From G963665005 sp963665005 (lineage in GTDB: Bacteria; Bacillota; Clostridia; Christensenellales; SZUA-584): a stretch of DNA of 64,000 bases. Where the stretch lies: NCBI GenBank assembly GCA_963665005.2, contig CAXXTQ010000001.1, positions 1,984,001-2,048,000 of the forward strand, written 5' to 3'. A program made the position numbers and the translations under genes. Below, piece by piece: positions 34,041-42,945 of this stretch. Under the pieces are notes generated by a model. That model saw nothing but the letters and a program-made list of their open reading frames with translations. It did not search any database and had not been told where the DNA came from. Position 1 is the stretch's first letter, and each line of letters starts with the position of its first letter.

Positions 34041-34694
34041 ATGTTAAGATTTCCTTTTAATTCAAGGCCACTGCCCCGGCATATGCAAAACCGACAGAAA
34101 GAGCTAAACAAACCTGAAGAATCAAAAATCAAGTATGATGATTTAATGAAAAATGCATCGTTTTCACCAGAGCTTAGTTTTCTTCTTGCCATGACGCTAA
34201 AAGACGGGTTATGCCAAAACACTGTGCTTGATATGCTGAAAAACATAGAGCCTTACGTTTCAAAATCGGATAAGCAGGCTATACATAGCGTTTTAGGCGC
34301 GAAAAAACTTACGGATGATTTTAAACAAAGCTCTCCCGAATATCGGCCGGGGCACAGCGATTCGGGGCTTTCGGATTTTTCTAAGCTCTCGAGGCAGCAG
34401 TCTTTGCTAAACGTGCTGCAAAGATACGCTTCGCACGATACAGGCGCCATGATGCAAAGCCTTATAAAATCTGCAAAAATGCAGGAGGATTTCGAGAGAA
34501 TGAGCAGGCGCATGCAAAAATTAAGAGACATGGATAACTCTTCGCCCGAAGATATGTTTGAAGCAATGTCTATGTTTATGCCTCAGAAAGAACAGGCAAA
34601 TTTTAAGAACATGCAAAACATGATGCGCATGATGAAATCTATGAAAAACTTTAAACCGGAAGATATGTTTAAATTTATGAATAATAATACTTAA
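34041..34694 (+). CDS. Met-rich helical protein of unknown function
   Basis: 217 residues, soluble and helical. The first 30 residues are Pro/Arg/Asn-rich; residues about 35-110 form a helical domain (LSFLLAMTLKDGLCQNTVLDMLKNIEPYV). The C-terminus (about 170-217) is very Met-rich and basic (MQNMMRMMKSMKNF), like a nucleic-acid or membrane-surface binder. It starts with GTTTAGGAGC before the ATG and is divergent from 33594-33926, about 114 bases apart. I do not recognise a family. Confidence 0.55.
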   Translation: MLRFPFNSRPLPRHMQNRQKELNKPEESKIKYDDLMKNASFSPELSFLLAMTLKDGLCQNTVLDMLKNIEPYVSKSDKQAIHSVLGAKKLTDDFKQSSPEYRPGHSDSGLSDFSKLSRQQSLLNVLQRYASHDTGAMMQSLIKSAKMQEDFERMSRRMQKLRDMDNSSPEDMFEAMSMFMPQKEQANFKNMQNMMRMMKSMKNFKPEDMFKFMNNNT

Positions 34695-34695
34695 A

Positions 34696-34725
34696 TTGCA
34701 GACGGCGCTTTGCATGTTATATAAT
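34696..34725 (+). promoter_or_regulatory. sigma-A-type promoter for the 34762 gene
   Basis: TTGCAG (34696-34701), 18-bp spacer, TATAAT (34720-34725), followed 36 bases later by the ATG at 34762. It lies just past the stop of the previous gene. Confidence 0.6.
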
Positions 34726-34761
34726 AACCTTGAAATTATATTTTTTTGAGGTGTTATTAAT

Positions 34762-35622
34762 ATGACAAAATCACGCGGTGCTTCTCTTTTTGTCGTCTTG
34801 ATTGTTTATCTTGCGGCGTTTTTTACTGGATTATTAATATACAATTTTTTCTATGATACTCCTCTGGCGGCGTTTTTTCTTGCCGATATAGCCGCTACTC
34901 TTATAGTATGGTTCTTTGGCATAATATTTAAAAACGCGAGCATGTACGACCCTTACTGGAGCGTTGCGCCCATAATTTTGTTCATAGCTTTTATATTAAT
35001 TAATTCAAAGCTGGATGTAATTAATCTTTTATATCTGCTTCTCTTTTGTTTTTGGGGCGTAAGGCTTACTCTGAACTGGATCATAAGCTGGCCCGGATTG
35101 CGGCATCAGGACTGGAGATATACCATGCTCAGGCAAAAAAATCAAAAGCTTTGGTTTATGACAAATCTGTTTGGCATAAATATGGTGCCTACTCTTTTTG
35201 TATTTGCCTCCATGGTTCCTGCATATTTTGCTTCGGCATCATCAAATAATCTTAACATACTAACTGTTTTTGGCGCAGCGGTATGCACGGCTGCCGTCTT
35301 GCTGCAAATTATATCCGATTCTCAAATGTTAAGTTTCAGAAAAAATACCAAAAATACCGGCAAAAACATGCAAGAAGGTTTATGGAAATATTCGAGGCAT
35401 CCTAATTATCTTGGCGAAATAAGCTTTTGGTGGGGTGTCTGGATCATGCAGATAAGCGTTTTGCCAAAAATCTGGTGGACGATCGGTGCGCCCGTTCTTA
35501 TGACATTGCTATTCGTATATATCAGCATACCAATGATGGAAAAGCGGCTGTTAGAATCTAAGAAAGGTTATAAGGAATATCAGAAAAATACATCTATGCT
35601 CATACTTCTGCCTAAAAAATAA
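34762..35622 (+). CDS. DUF1295 / steroid-reductase-like membrane protein
   Basis: 286 residues, about seven membrane helices. The C-terminal part has the LWKYSRHPNYLGEISFWWGVW motif (here given in shortened form: SRHPNYLGE, WWG), typical of the DUF1295 and isoprenylcysteine-methyltransferase-like fold. An earlier WGVRLTLNWI stretch also fits DUF1295. Members reduce or methylate lipid-like substrates in some cases, but the substrate here is unknown. Site TTTGAGGTG before the ATG, with a good promoter upstream. Single-gene unit. Confidence 0.75.
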   Translation: MTKSRGASLFVVLIVYLAAFFTGLLIYNFFYDTPLAAFFLADIAATLIVWFFGIIFKNASMYDPYWSVAPIILFIAFILINSKLDVINLLYLLLFCFWGVRLTLNWIISWPGLRHQDWRYTMLRQKNQKLWFMTNLFGINMVPTLFVFASMVPAYFASASSNNLNILTVFGAAVCTAAVLLQIISDSQMLSFRKNTKNTGKNMQEGLWKYSRHPNYLGEISFWWGVWIMQISVLPKIWWTIGAPVLMTLLFVYISIPMMEKRLLESKKGYKEYQKNTSMLILLPKK

Positions 35623-35641
35623 TACCAGCGATACCGCTTAT

Positions 35642-35670
35642 TTCACAAAGCACTGCGCCTGTGTTATATT
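35642..35670 (+). promoter_or_regulatory. sigma-A-type promoter for rbsD/fucU-like gene
   Basis: TTCACA (35642-35647), 17-bp spacer, TATATT (35665-35670), 37 bases before the ATG at 35708. Confidence 0.5.
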
Positions 35671-35707
35671 TAGTATGTATTTATAAATAAGTTATGAGGT
35701 GGATAAA

Positions 35708-36160
35708 ATGTTAAAAGGAATACCAAGAATACTTTCGCCCGATATGCTTAAAGTTTTATCAGAGATGGGCCATGGAGACGAAATCGTAATAGGAGATATT
35801 AACTACCCCGCCGCAAGCACAGCAAAAAACATATTGCTTCGCGCGGACGGCAATGGCACTTTAGAGATTATTGACGCTGTTTTAAAAGTTATCAATCTTG
35901 ATTTGAACGTTGAAAAGCCTTTTTTGATAATGGAAAAGCAAAAGAGCGATGCGCATATGCAGATACCATTGCACGAAGAATATTTCAAGCTGGCTGAAAA
36001 ATACGACAGCCGCGGCCGCGATGCCGTAGGATATATCAATCGGTTTGATTTTTATGAAAGAGCAAAAAAGGCTTATGCCGTAATAGCAACAGGCGATCTT
36101 TCGTTTTACGCATGCACGATTCTAACGAAGGGCACAGTGCCGATCGAAGAAATTATTTAA
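35708..36160 (+). CDS. RbsD/FucU-family sugar mutarotase
   Basis: 150 residues from the ATG at 35708, behind ATGAGGTGGATA; an in-frame GTG nine bases upstream lies inside that site. The family converts sugar anomers (ribose pyranase or fucose mutarotase). MLKGIPRILSPDMLKVLSEMGHGDEIVIGDINYPA is the typical opening, with the His that serves in catalysis in MGHGDEI, and the end YACTILTKG fits FucU. The FucU type is more likely because of the long middle region and ILSPDMLK start, but no fucose genes are near. Convergent with the cyclase gene, 18 bases apart. Confidence 0.85.
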   Translation: MLKGIPRILSPDMLKVLSEMGHGDEIVIGDINYPAASTAKNILLRADGNGTLEIIDAVLKVINLDLNVEKPFLIMEKQKSDAHMQIPLHEEYFKLAEKYDSRGRDAVGYINRFDFYERAKKAYAVIATGDLSFYACTILTKGTVPIEEII

Positions 36161-36178
36161 AACTTAAATGGTAAGCTT

Positions 36179-37654
36179 TTATTCTTTATCGTAAAAGGTA
36201 TAGCGATTTTTGCCTTCGAATTTCGATTCTGTCAAAGCCTTATCGGCAGCGATAAGCAGCGATTTATAAGTGTTGGCGCAGTCAGGATATTGGCATACGC
36301 CAATGCTTATTGTTATACTCTTTCCTTCGTATTGTTTAAGGCTTGCGCTTATTTCTTTCATAATATTATCTAATATTGTTTTATGTTCCTCATTTGAATT
36401 CCCAAATATTATAAGTGCAAATTCATCTCCGCCCCATCGATAGATTTCAAAATTATCTGAAGAAACTCTTTGTAATATTGATGCCAGATTTGCAAGCACC
36501 AAGTCGCCTTCCGCGTGTCCGTAAGAATCATTTATAGTTTTGAAGTCGTCAATATCAAGAAGAGCAAAAGCAAAGGCACTCTGTTTCAAAAAAAGGTTAG
36601 TAATATCCTGTTCCATTTTGTATCTGTTAAAAAGTCCGGTTAAACTGTCATGAAACGCCATATATTCATTCTTTTTCAATGTGCTTATAAGCTTGTTCAT
36701 AAGGCTGGAGAAAGACCGCGAAAGAGCGCCTGCTTCGTCGTGACGCTTTAAAAATCTCTCGGGGACGTTGTTGATTTTTATCTGTGAATGCTTTGCGTAT
36801 TCGGATAAATCGTTTATAGATTTTGTCATCAAATAAGAAAATAAATACGAAATTACAGCAATAATTATTATGCTTGAGAGCGCAAGTATTACGTATAAAA
36901 GAATATAGTTAGTTAATTGTTCATTTACATCATGCAGGTTTATATAAGATGTAACATAAAGCGGAATTTCATCAGACAAAACACTTATAGCATAACTATC
37001 TTGCCCATTTTTATCTTCACCCGATATTCTTGTAAAAGAAACATCTTCCTTGGTATTTATATTAAATTTTGCAATAGAACCGGCAAGATTGTATGGATAT
37101 ACAATTTCTCCGTCATGTTTTGAAAAAATAATTTCATCATTTGAAGAAAAGATATCCTGCCAAAACAATTCCCTCTGTCTTTTTGCCAAAATGCTTGAGT
37201 TATCCGATATCGGATAAGATATAAACAAGCCTTGTTCCTCATTATGGAATAACTTTCCGTAAAAAGCAGTCTCGCCTTCAGGATATTCAATTTCAGGTTT
37301 TTCGGAATAAAAATCATCGGCAGCTATTTTATATGATTCGCCGTTTATATTCAGTATTATATATTCATATCCATAAATTTCTATGTTATTTTGAAGGCCT
37401 TCAATTTTCTCCTTAACCGTTCTTTGCTCAGAAACAAGCCTGTCTCTTGACGCTATAGACCTTACAATATTAGTTTCAGCCAATATGCTCTTTTCCATAG
37501 AAAACACAGCATCATTACACAAATGCTGTGCTTGCTGCTCCGCGCTCGTTTCAAGGCTTTCGCGCATTGCGGAAAAGAATATAAATCCTATTAAAACGAC
37601 CATAAACATAAAGACTAAAATAGTCGTGAGCGTTAGTTTGATTTTAATACTCAA
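36179..37654 (-). CDS. membrane-bound diguanylate cyclase (GGDEF)
   Basis: 491 residues from a TTG at 37652-37654, eight bases past GGAGG; the earlier in-frame TTG lies within that site. Two membrane helices (about 6-28 and 238-262) frame an outside sensor domain of about 210 residues of CHASE/dCache type (with GYEYIILNINGESYKI). A HAMP-like linker follows, then a GGDEF domain with intact GGDEFALIIF (about residue 410). It should make c-di-GMP; I see no upstream RxxD inhibition site (inhibition site not confirmed). No EAL domain. c-di-GMP often controls type IV pili, whose operon lies 19 kb away. Confidence 0.88.
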   Translation of the reverse strand: MSIKIKLTLTTILVFMFMVVLIGFIFFSAMRESLETSAEQQAQHLCNDAVFSMEKSILAETNIVRSIASRDRLVSEQRTVKEKIEGLQNNIEIYGYEYIILNINGESYKIAADDFYSEKPEIEYPEGETAFYGKLFHNEEQGLFISYPISDNSSILAKRQRELFWQDIFSSNDEIIFSKHDGEIVYPYNLAGSIAKFNINTKEDVSFTRISGEDKNGQDSYAISVLSDEIPLYVTSYINLHDVNEQLTNYILLYVILALSSIIIIAVISYLFSYLMTKSINDLSEYAKHSQIKINNVPERFLKRHDEAGALSRSFSSLMNKLISTLKKNEYMAFHDSLTGLFNRYKMEQDITNLFLKQSAFAFALLDIDDFKTINDSYGHAEGDLVLANLASILQRVSSDNFEIYRWGGDEFALIIFGNSNEEHKTILDNIMKEISASLKQYEGKSITISIGVCQYPDCANTYKSLLIAADKALTESKFEGKNRYTFYDKE

Positions 37655-37705
37655 AATAACCTCCAAAATATTATATTAAAAAAACAAGCTATCGGCCTAT
37701 ATATT

Positions 37706-40525
37706 TTATTGAAATATCTTGTTTAAATATAATCCTGTTGCGCTGTTGCTTTCTTTAGCAATTTGTTCGGGCATTCCCGATGCTATAACTTCCCCGCCGC
37801 CGTCTCCGCCGTCGGGGCCTAAATCAATGCAATAATCTGCGCATTTAATCACGTCTAAGTTATGTTCGATGACTATTACCGTATTTCCTTTGTCAGCAAG
37901 CCTGCTGAGTATTCTGATAAGCTTTTTTACATCGTCAGTATGAAGCCCTGTTGTAGGCTCATCGAGTATAAATAAAGTATTTCCCGTCTGCCTTTTAGAA
38001 AGATGAGTTGCAAGTTTTACTCTCTGAGCCTCGCCTCCCGAAAGCGTTGTTGACGGCTGTCCGAGCTTTATATAACCCAAACCAACATCATTCAGCACTT
38101 TTAGTTTATTGTGTATAGGAGGTATGCTGCTAAAAAAGGCGTCAGCTTCTTCTACCGTCATATCTAAAACTTCTTGTATATTCTTGCCTTTATATCTTAC
38201 TTCAAGCGTTTCCCTGCTGTATCTGGCTCCTTTGCAGACCTCGCACGGAACGTATACATCAGGTAAAAAGTGCATTTCTATCTTTATTATACCATCTCCG
38301 CGGCATGCTTCGCACCTGCCTCCTTTTACATTGAAAGAAAACCGTCCTTTTTTATACCCTCTTATCTTTGCATCTTTTGTAGAAGCAAAAAGGTCTCGTA
38401 TGTGCGAAAAAACTTGTGTGTACGTCGCGGGGTTAGATCTTGGAGTCCTGCCGATAGGGCTTTGGTCTATATCTACTACTTTGTCTATCAGCTCAATCCC
38501 TTCTATGCGGTCATGTTTGCCCGGCCTTTGTTTGCTTCTGTAAATACTTTTTGCCAAAGATTTAAACAGAATTTCATTTACCAGCGTAGATTTTCCGCTT
38601 CCCGATACGCCCGTTACCGCCGTAATAACGCCCATTGGAAACTCAACGTCTATATTCTTCAAATTATTTTCTCTGGCGCCTATTACTTTAAACGAACCGC
38701 TCGGTTTTCTTCTTTCCTGCGGAATATCTATCTTCTTTTTCCCCGACAGATAAAGCCCTGTAATAGAATTTTCATCGTCCGCGATTTCCTGCGGAGTTCC
38801 GCTCGAAACAATCTCGCCGCCGTGTACGCCGGCACCCGGGCCTATATCTATCACATGGTCTGCGTTTCTTATTGTCTCTTCGTCGTGTTCGACAACTATC
38901 AGAGTATTTCCCAGAGCCTGAAGCTCTTTTAGCGTGCCGAGAAGCTTTAGATTATCTCTTTGATGAAGCCCTATGCTTGGTTCGTCAAGTATATACAAAA
39001 CGCCTGTCAGCCCCGAGCCTATCTGTGTAGCAAGCCGTATACGCTGTGCTTCGCCTCCCGAAAGAGAGCCTGCCGCCCTAGATAAAGTAAGATAAGACAG
39101 GCCGACGTTAAGCAAAAAATTAAGACGTGCCTTAAGCTCTTTTAATACCCTGTCGGCAATTATCATTTGTTTCTCTGTAAGTTTAAGATTATCAATAAAT
39201 TCTAAAATATCGTTTATAGGCATATTCGAAATTTGCGAAATATTTATACCGCCGAGCTTAACCGCGAGAGGCTCTGGGCGAAGCCTTGCGCCTTTGCAGA
39301 CCGGGCAGTCGAGCGTAGTCATAAACTTTTCAATTTCTGCTTTTATCATTTCCGAGTCGGTCTGCATATATCTTCTTTCAAGATTTTTAATTATGCCCTC
39401 GAATTTGTTAAGAAAAGTACCCTGTCCGTATTCGGAAGTATAATCTACTTCGAACCTCTCGTTATTTGTGCCGTATAAAATTTTCTTCTGTATTTTTTTG
39501 TCAAGCTGCTCAAACGGCGTATTCATATCAAAACCAAAATGCCGCGCCATGCCTTTAAAATAATGAGAGCCCCAGCTGTCTTTAGAGCCCGAGTTCCATC
39601 CCGACACGCGTATAGCGCCCTGTGCTAAAGATTTTGTTTTATCGGGCACTACCAAGTCTTCGTCTACTTTCATTATAGTGCCCAGCCCGTGACAATGCGG
39701 GCACGCACCGTAAGGATTGTTGAAAGAAAACATGCGCGGTGATATTTCGTCTATGCTTATACCGCAGTCTATGCATGCGTAATTTTGTGAATACCTCGTT
39801 TCTTTTTCGGTATCCATATTGTATATTTTTATAACCCCGTCGCCAAGAGCAAGCCCCGTTTCAACAGAATCATGAAGCCTTGCGGCGATATCCTGTTTTA
39901 GCACTATGCGGTCTATTACCACGTCAATGCTGTGCTTTTTGTTTTTGTCAAGAATAATCTCTTCGTCGAGCATGTACGTGATTCCGTCTACATTCACTCT
40001 CGTATAGCCCGATTTGCTAAGGTCGGCAAGAAGCTTTGTATGTTCGCCTTTTCGGCCGCTGACAACGCAGGCCATTATCATAATCTTTGATGATTCGGGC
40101 AGCTTTAATATTTCATCTACAATCTGGTCAACCGTCTGGCGCTCTATCTTTTTGCCGCATTTTATGCAGTGCGGAACGCCCGCCCTTGCGAAAATCAGCC
40201 TAAGGTAATCGTGTATTTCGGTAACTGTGCCGACGGTTGAACGCGGGTTCTTGCTTGTCGTTTTCTGGTCAATAGATATTGCGGGAGAAAGCCCGTCAAT
40301 ATGGTCGACATCCGGTTTTTCCATCTGCCCCAGAAACTGTCGCGCGTATGCCGAAAGAGATTCTACGTATCTTCTTTGCCCTTCGGCATATATCGTATCG
40401 AATGCAAGCGACGATTTTCCGCTTCCCGAAAGCCCCGTAATTACGACCAGCTTGTCACGCGGTATTTTCACGTCTATGTTTTTTAAATTGTGTTCTCTTG
40501 CGCCTTTTATCGTTATGTATTTCAT
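37706..40525 (-). CDS. uvrA: excinuclease ABC subunit A
   Basis: 939 residues, normal length. It scans DNA for lesions in nucleotide excision repair. Two ABC modules with Walker A GLSGSGKSSL (N-terminal) and GVSGSGKSTL (near residue 640), each with a signature LSGGEAQR. Zinc-binding C-x-x-C pairs in the insertions (CPHCHG, CPVCKG, and CEACRGDG/CEVCKG). The ATG overlaps the TAA of uvrB by one base (TAATG), so uvrB-uvrA is translationally coupled. No SOS box was looked for in detail. Confidence 0.97.
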   Translation of the reverse strand: MKYITIKGAREHNLKNIDVKIPRDKLVVITGLSGSGKSSLAFDTIYAEGQRRYVESLSAYARQFLGQMEKPDVDHIDGLSPAISIDQKTTSKNPRSTVGTVTEIHDYLRLIFARAGVPHCIKCGKKIERQTVDQIVDEILKLPESSKIMIMACVVSGRKGEHTKLLADLSKSGYTRVNVDGITYMLDEEIILDKNKKHSIDVVIDRIVLKQDIAARLHDSVETGLALGDGVIKIYNMDTEKETRYSQNYACIDCGISIDEISPRMFSFNNPYGACPHCHGLGTIMKVDEDLVVPDKTKSLAQGAIRVSGWNSGSKDSWGSHYFKGMARHFGFDMNTPFEQLDKKIQKKILYGTNNERFEVDYTSEYGQGTFLNKFEGIIKNLERRYMQTDSEMIKAEIEKFMTTLDCPVCKGARLRPEPLAVKLGGINISQISNMPINDILEFIDNLKLTEKQMIIADRVLKELKARLNFLLNVGLSYLTLSRAAGSLSGGEAQRIRLATQIGSGLTGVLYILDEPSIGLHQRDNLKLLGTLKELQALGNTLIVVEHDEETIRNADHVIDIGPGAGVHGGEIVSSGTPQEIADDENSITGLYLSGKKKIDIPQERRKPSGSFKVIGARENNLKNIDVEFPMGVITAVTGVSGSGKSTLVNEILFKSLAKSIYRSKQRPGKHDRIEGIELIDKVVDIDQSPIGRTPRSNPATYTQVFSHIRDLFASTKDAKIRGYKKGRFSFNVKGGRCEACRGDGIIKIEMHFLPDVYVPCEVCKGARYSRETLEVRYKGKNIQEVLDMTVEEADAFFSSIPPIHNKLKVLNDVGLGYIKLGQPSTTLSGGEAQRVKLATHLSKRQTGNTLFILDEPTTGLHTDDVKKLIRILSRLADKGNTVIVIEHNLDVIKCADYCIDLGPDGGDGGGEVIASGMPEQIAKESNSATGLYLNKIFQ

Positions 40526-42483
40526 TAATTTCCTTCTTTTATAAATTCTTTCAACCTGAACAGTTCATCTCGAAGGGCCGCCGCCGTCTCAAACTCTAAC
40601 TCCATAGCCGCCTGCCTCATCTGCTTTTCGATAAGCTGTGCTTTTTTCTGAGCCTGTTTAACCGTAAGCTTTTCGCTGTCTTTTACAGGCTTTGTTATCT
40701 CAAGCATGCCAAGAGTATCTTTTATTATTGTTTTTGGCGTTATGCCGTGTTTTTTATTATACTCAATTTGCGTATCTCTGCGGCGTTTAGTCTCGTCCAT
40801 CGCTCTTTTTATAGAGCCGGTAATTTTGTCCGCATAAAGCAGCACACGACCTTCAGCGTTTCTAGCCGCTCTGCCTATAGTCTGTATAAGCGATGTGTCG
40901 TTGCGCAAAAAACCTTCTTTATCTGCGTCTAGCACGGCTACCAGTGCCACTTCGGGTAAATCGAGCCCCTCGCGAAGAAGGTTTATGCCGACAAGCACAT
41001 CAAACTCTCCCATTCTTAGCTCGCGTATTATTCCCATGCGTTCCATAGTGTCTATTTCCGAATGCATATATTTTACACGAACACCTAGCTCTTTATAATA
41101 ATCGGTAAGCCTTTCCGCCATTTTTTTCGTAAGAGTCGTGACAAGCACACGAAAACCCTTATCCACAGTTTTTCTTATTTCGCCGAGCAGATTCTCTACC
41201 TGGCCTTTTGCAGGCAGTACGGTTACAGACGGGTCTACAAGCCCTGTCGGGCGCACTATCTGTTCTACTACATCTCCGGCAAGATTTCTTTCATATTCAG
41301 CAGGCGTAGCGCTTACGTAAACGGTGTAACCCTGCCTCTTTTTAAATTCCTCGAATTTAAGCGGCCGGTTGTCATAAGCCGACGGAAGCCGAAAACCGTA
41401 TTTTACGAGCATATCTTTTCTAGAGAAATCTCCTTTGTACATTGCCCGCGTCTGCGGAAGGCTTACATGCGATTCATCTATAAACATAATATAATCTTCG
41501 GGAAAATAATCAAGAAGCGTAAACGGCGGGTCGCCCGGTTTTCTTCCGTCAAAATACCTAGAATAATTTTCTATGCCGTTGCAGTATCCGAGTTCCCTTA
41601 GCATTTCCATATCGTATATAGTGCGCTGTTTTATACGCTCTGCTTCAAGAAGCTTTTCCTGCCCGCGGAATAACTCTATTTGTTTTACCATGTCTGATTT
41701 TATTGTGCCGAGCGATTCCAGCATAGATTCGCGCTCGATTGCGTAATGTGACGCCGGAAAAATAGCGATGTGTTCTCTTGTAGATACTGCGCGCCCAGTA
41801 ACAACCTCTATCTCTAAAATGCGTTCTATCTCGTCTCCGAAAAACTCTATGCGCACAGCTTTTTCCATAGTATTCGCAGGAAAGATCTCCACCGTATCTC
41901 CGCGTACCCTAAAGCTGCCTCTGTCAAAATCAATATCGTTTCTCTCGTAATTGATATCAACAAGACGCGATATAAGTTCATCCCTTTTTATTGTCATGCC
42001 CGGGCGTAGCGATATACTCATTTTCAGGTATTCGGCGGGGCTGCCAAGAGAAAAAATGCACGATACAGAAGCTACAACGATGACGTCTCTTCTCTCGAGC
42101 AGAGCGGACGTCGCGCTGTGACGCAGCCTGTCTATCTCGTCGTTTATGCTCGAGTCTTTTTCTATGTACAAATCCTGCCCTGGGATATATGCCTCGGGCT
42201 GATAATAGTCATAATAACTTACAAAAAACTCTACAGCGTTTTGTGGGAAATACTCCCGAAATTCTCCGCAAAGCTGCGCAGCAAGAGTTTTGTTGTGCGC
42301 CAAAACGAGCGTCGGGCGGTTAAGGCGTTCTATTACGTTAGCAGCCGTGAAAGTCTTTCCGCTGCCCGTAACGCCTAAAAGCACCTGCGCCTTTTTACCT
42401 GCCTTTATGCCGTTTACAAGCGCGTCTATCGCTTCCGGTTGGCTTCCGGCAGGTTTATACTTTGCGTGAAGTTTAAAATCCAT
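40525..42483 (-). CDS. uvrB: excinuclease ABC subunit B
   Basis: 652 residues, normal length. It is the helicase-like damage verifier that works with UvrA and UvrC. Walker A GVTGSGKTFT near residue 39, the beta-hairpin YYDYYQPEAYIP, helicase motifs including DESHVSLPQ and the QTIGRAARN motif VI. A C-terminal UVR domain (QLIEKQMRQAAMELEFE) binds UvrC. First gene of the uvrBA pair. Good match throughout, no odd features. Confidence 0.97.
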   Translation of the reverse strand: MDFKLHAKYKPAGSQPEAIDALVNGIKAGKKAQVLLGVTGSGKTFTAANVIERLNRPTLVLAHNKTLAAQLCGEFREYFPQNAVEFFVSYYDYYQPEAYIPGQDLYIEKDSSINDEIDRLRHSATSALLERRDVIVVASVSCIFSLGSPAEYLKMSISLRPGMTIKRDELISRLVDINYERNDIDFDRGSFRVRGDTVEIFPANTMEKAVRIEFFGDEIERILEIEVVTGRAVSTREHIAIFPASHYAIERESMLESLGTIKSDMVKQIELFRGQEKLLEAERIKQRTIYDMEMLRELGYCNGIENYSRYFDGRKPGDPPFTLLDYFPEDYIMFIDESHVSLPQTRAMYKGDFSRKDMLVKYGFRLPSAYDNRPLKFEEFKKRQGYTVYVSATPAEYERNLAGDVVEQIVRPTGLVDPSVTVLPAKGQVENLLGEIRKTVDKGFRVLVTTLTKKMAERLTDYYKELGVRVKYMHSEIDTMERMGIIRELRMGEFDVLVGINLLREGLDLPEVALVAVLDADKEGFLRNDTSLIQTIGRAARNAEGRVLLYADKITGSIKRAMDETKRRRDTQIEYNKKHGITPKTIIKDTLGMLEITKPVKDSEKLTVKQAQKKAQLIEKQMRQAAMELEFETAAALRDELFRLKEFIKEGN

Positions 42484-42626
42484 ATTAATCTATCCCTTCA
42501 ACTTTAGCGATTATAGCACATTTGTTTGTGTTTGTCGATAGATTAATCCGAGCGAATTCTCTTCTCTGTAAATACAAATTTAACCTATGGGATCTAGTAT
42601 GCCAATAGTTTTTTTCTTTATGTTTT

Positions 42627-42932
42627 TCAGTCTGGTACTATTGCATTTACCACAAGAACATCTGCCCAGATAGCTTTATTTTCTTCTATGAAATCTTTAT
42701 GATTCGGATGAGAAGCATACTTTTCTAAATCTTCTTTTGTTTTGTATGAAAGACAATGAACTGTGTCGTAATCGGCAGTGTTTTCATAAGATACTTTGAA
42801 TGTTTCTCCCGCCCAATATGAGACCACACCCGGTATGCTTTTTGAAATCTCTTCAAACATATCCATATGCTTTTTTATTTCATCTTTTGCCGCGTTTTGC
42901 GTAAATTTAAAATATACAACATGATTTATCAT
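42627..42932 (-). CDS. Dabb (stress-responsive A/B barrel) protein
   Basis: 101 residues, the usual size. MINHVVYFKF at the N-terminus and the repeated beta-alpha-beta pattern with SYWAGETF, YASHPNHKDF fit the Dabb family, which forms dimeric barrels; biochemical roles vary and are mostly unknown. It ends in a TGA, showing that TGA is a normal stop in this genome. It lies 13 bases after the phosphofructokinase gene and is probably in its operon. Confidence 0.85.
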   Translation of the reverse strand: MINHVVYFKFTQNAAKDEIKKHMDMFEEISKSIPGVVSYWAGETFKVSYENTADYDTVHCLSYKTKEDLEKYASHPNHKDFIEENKAIWADVLVVNAIVPD

Positions 42933-42945
42933 TATTTTTTTCTCC

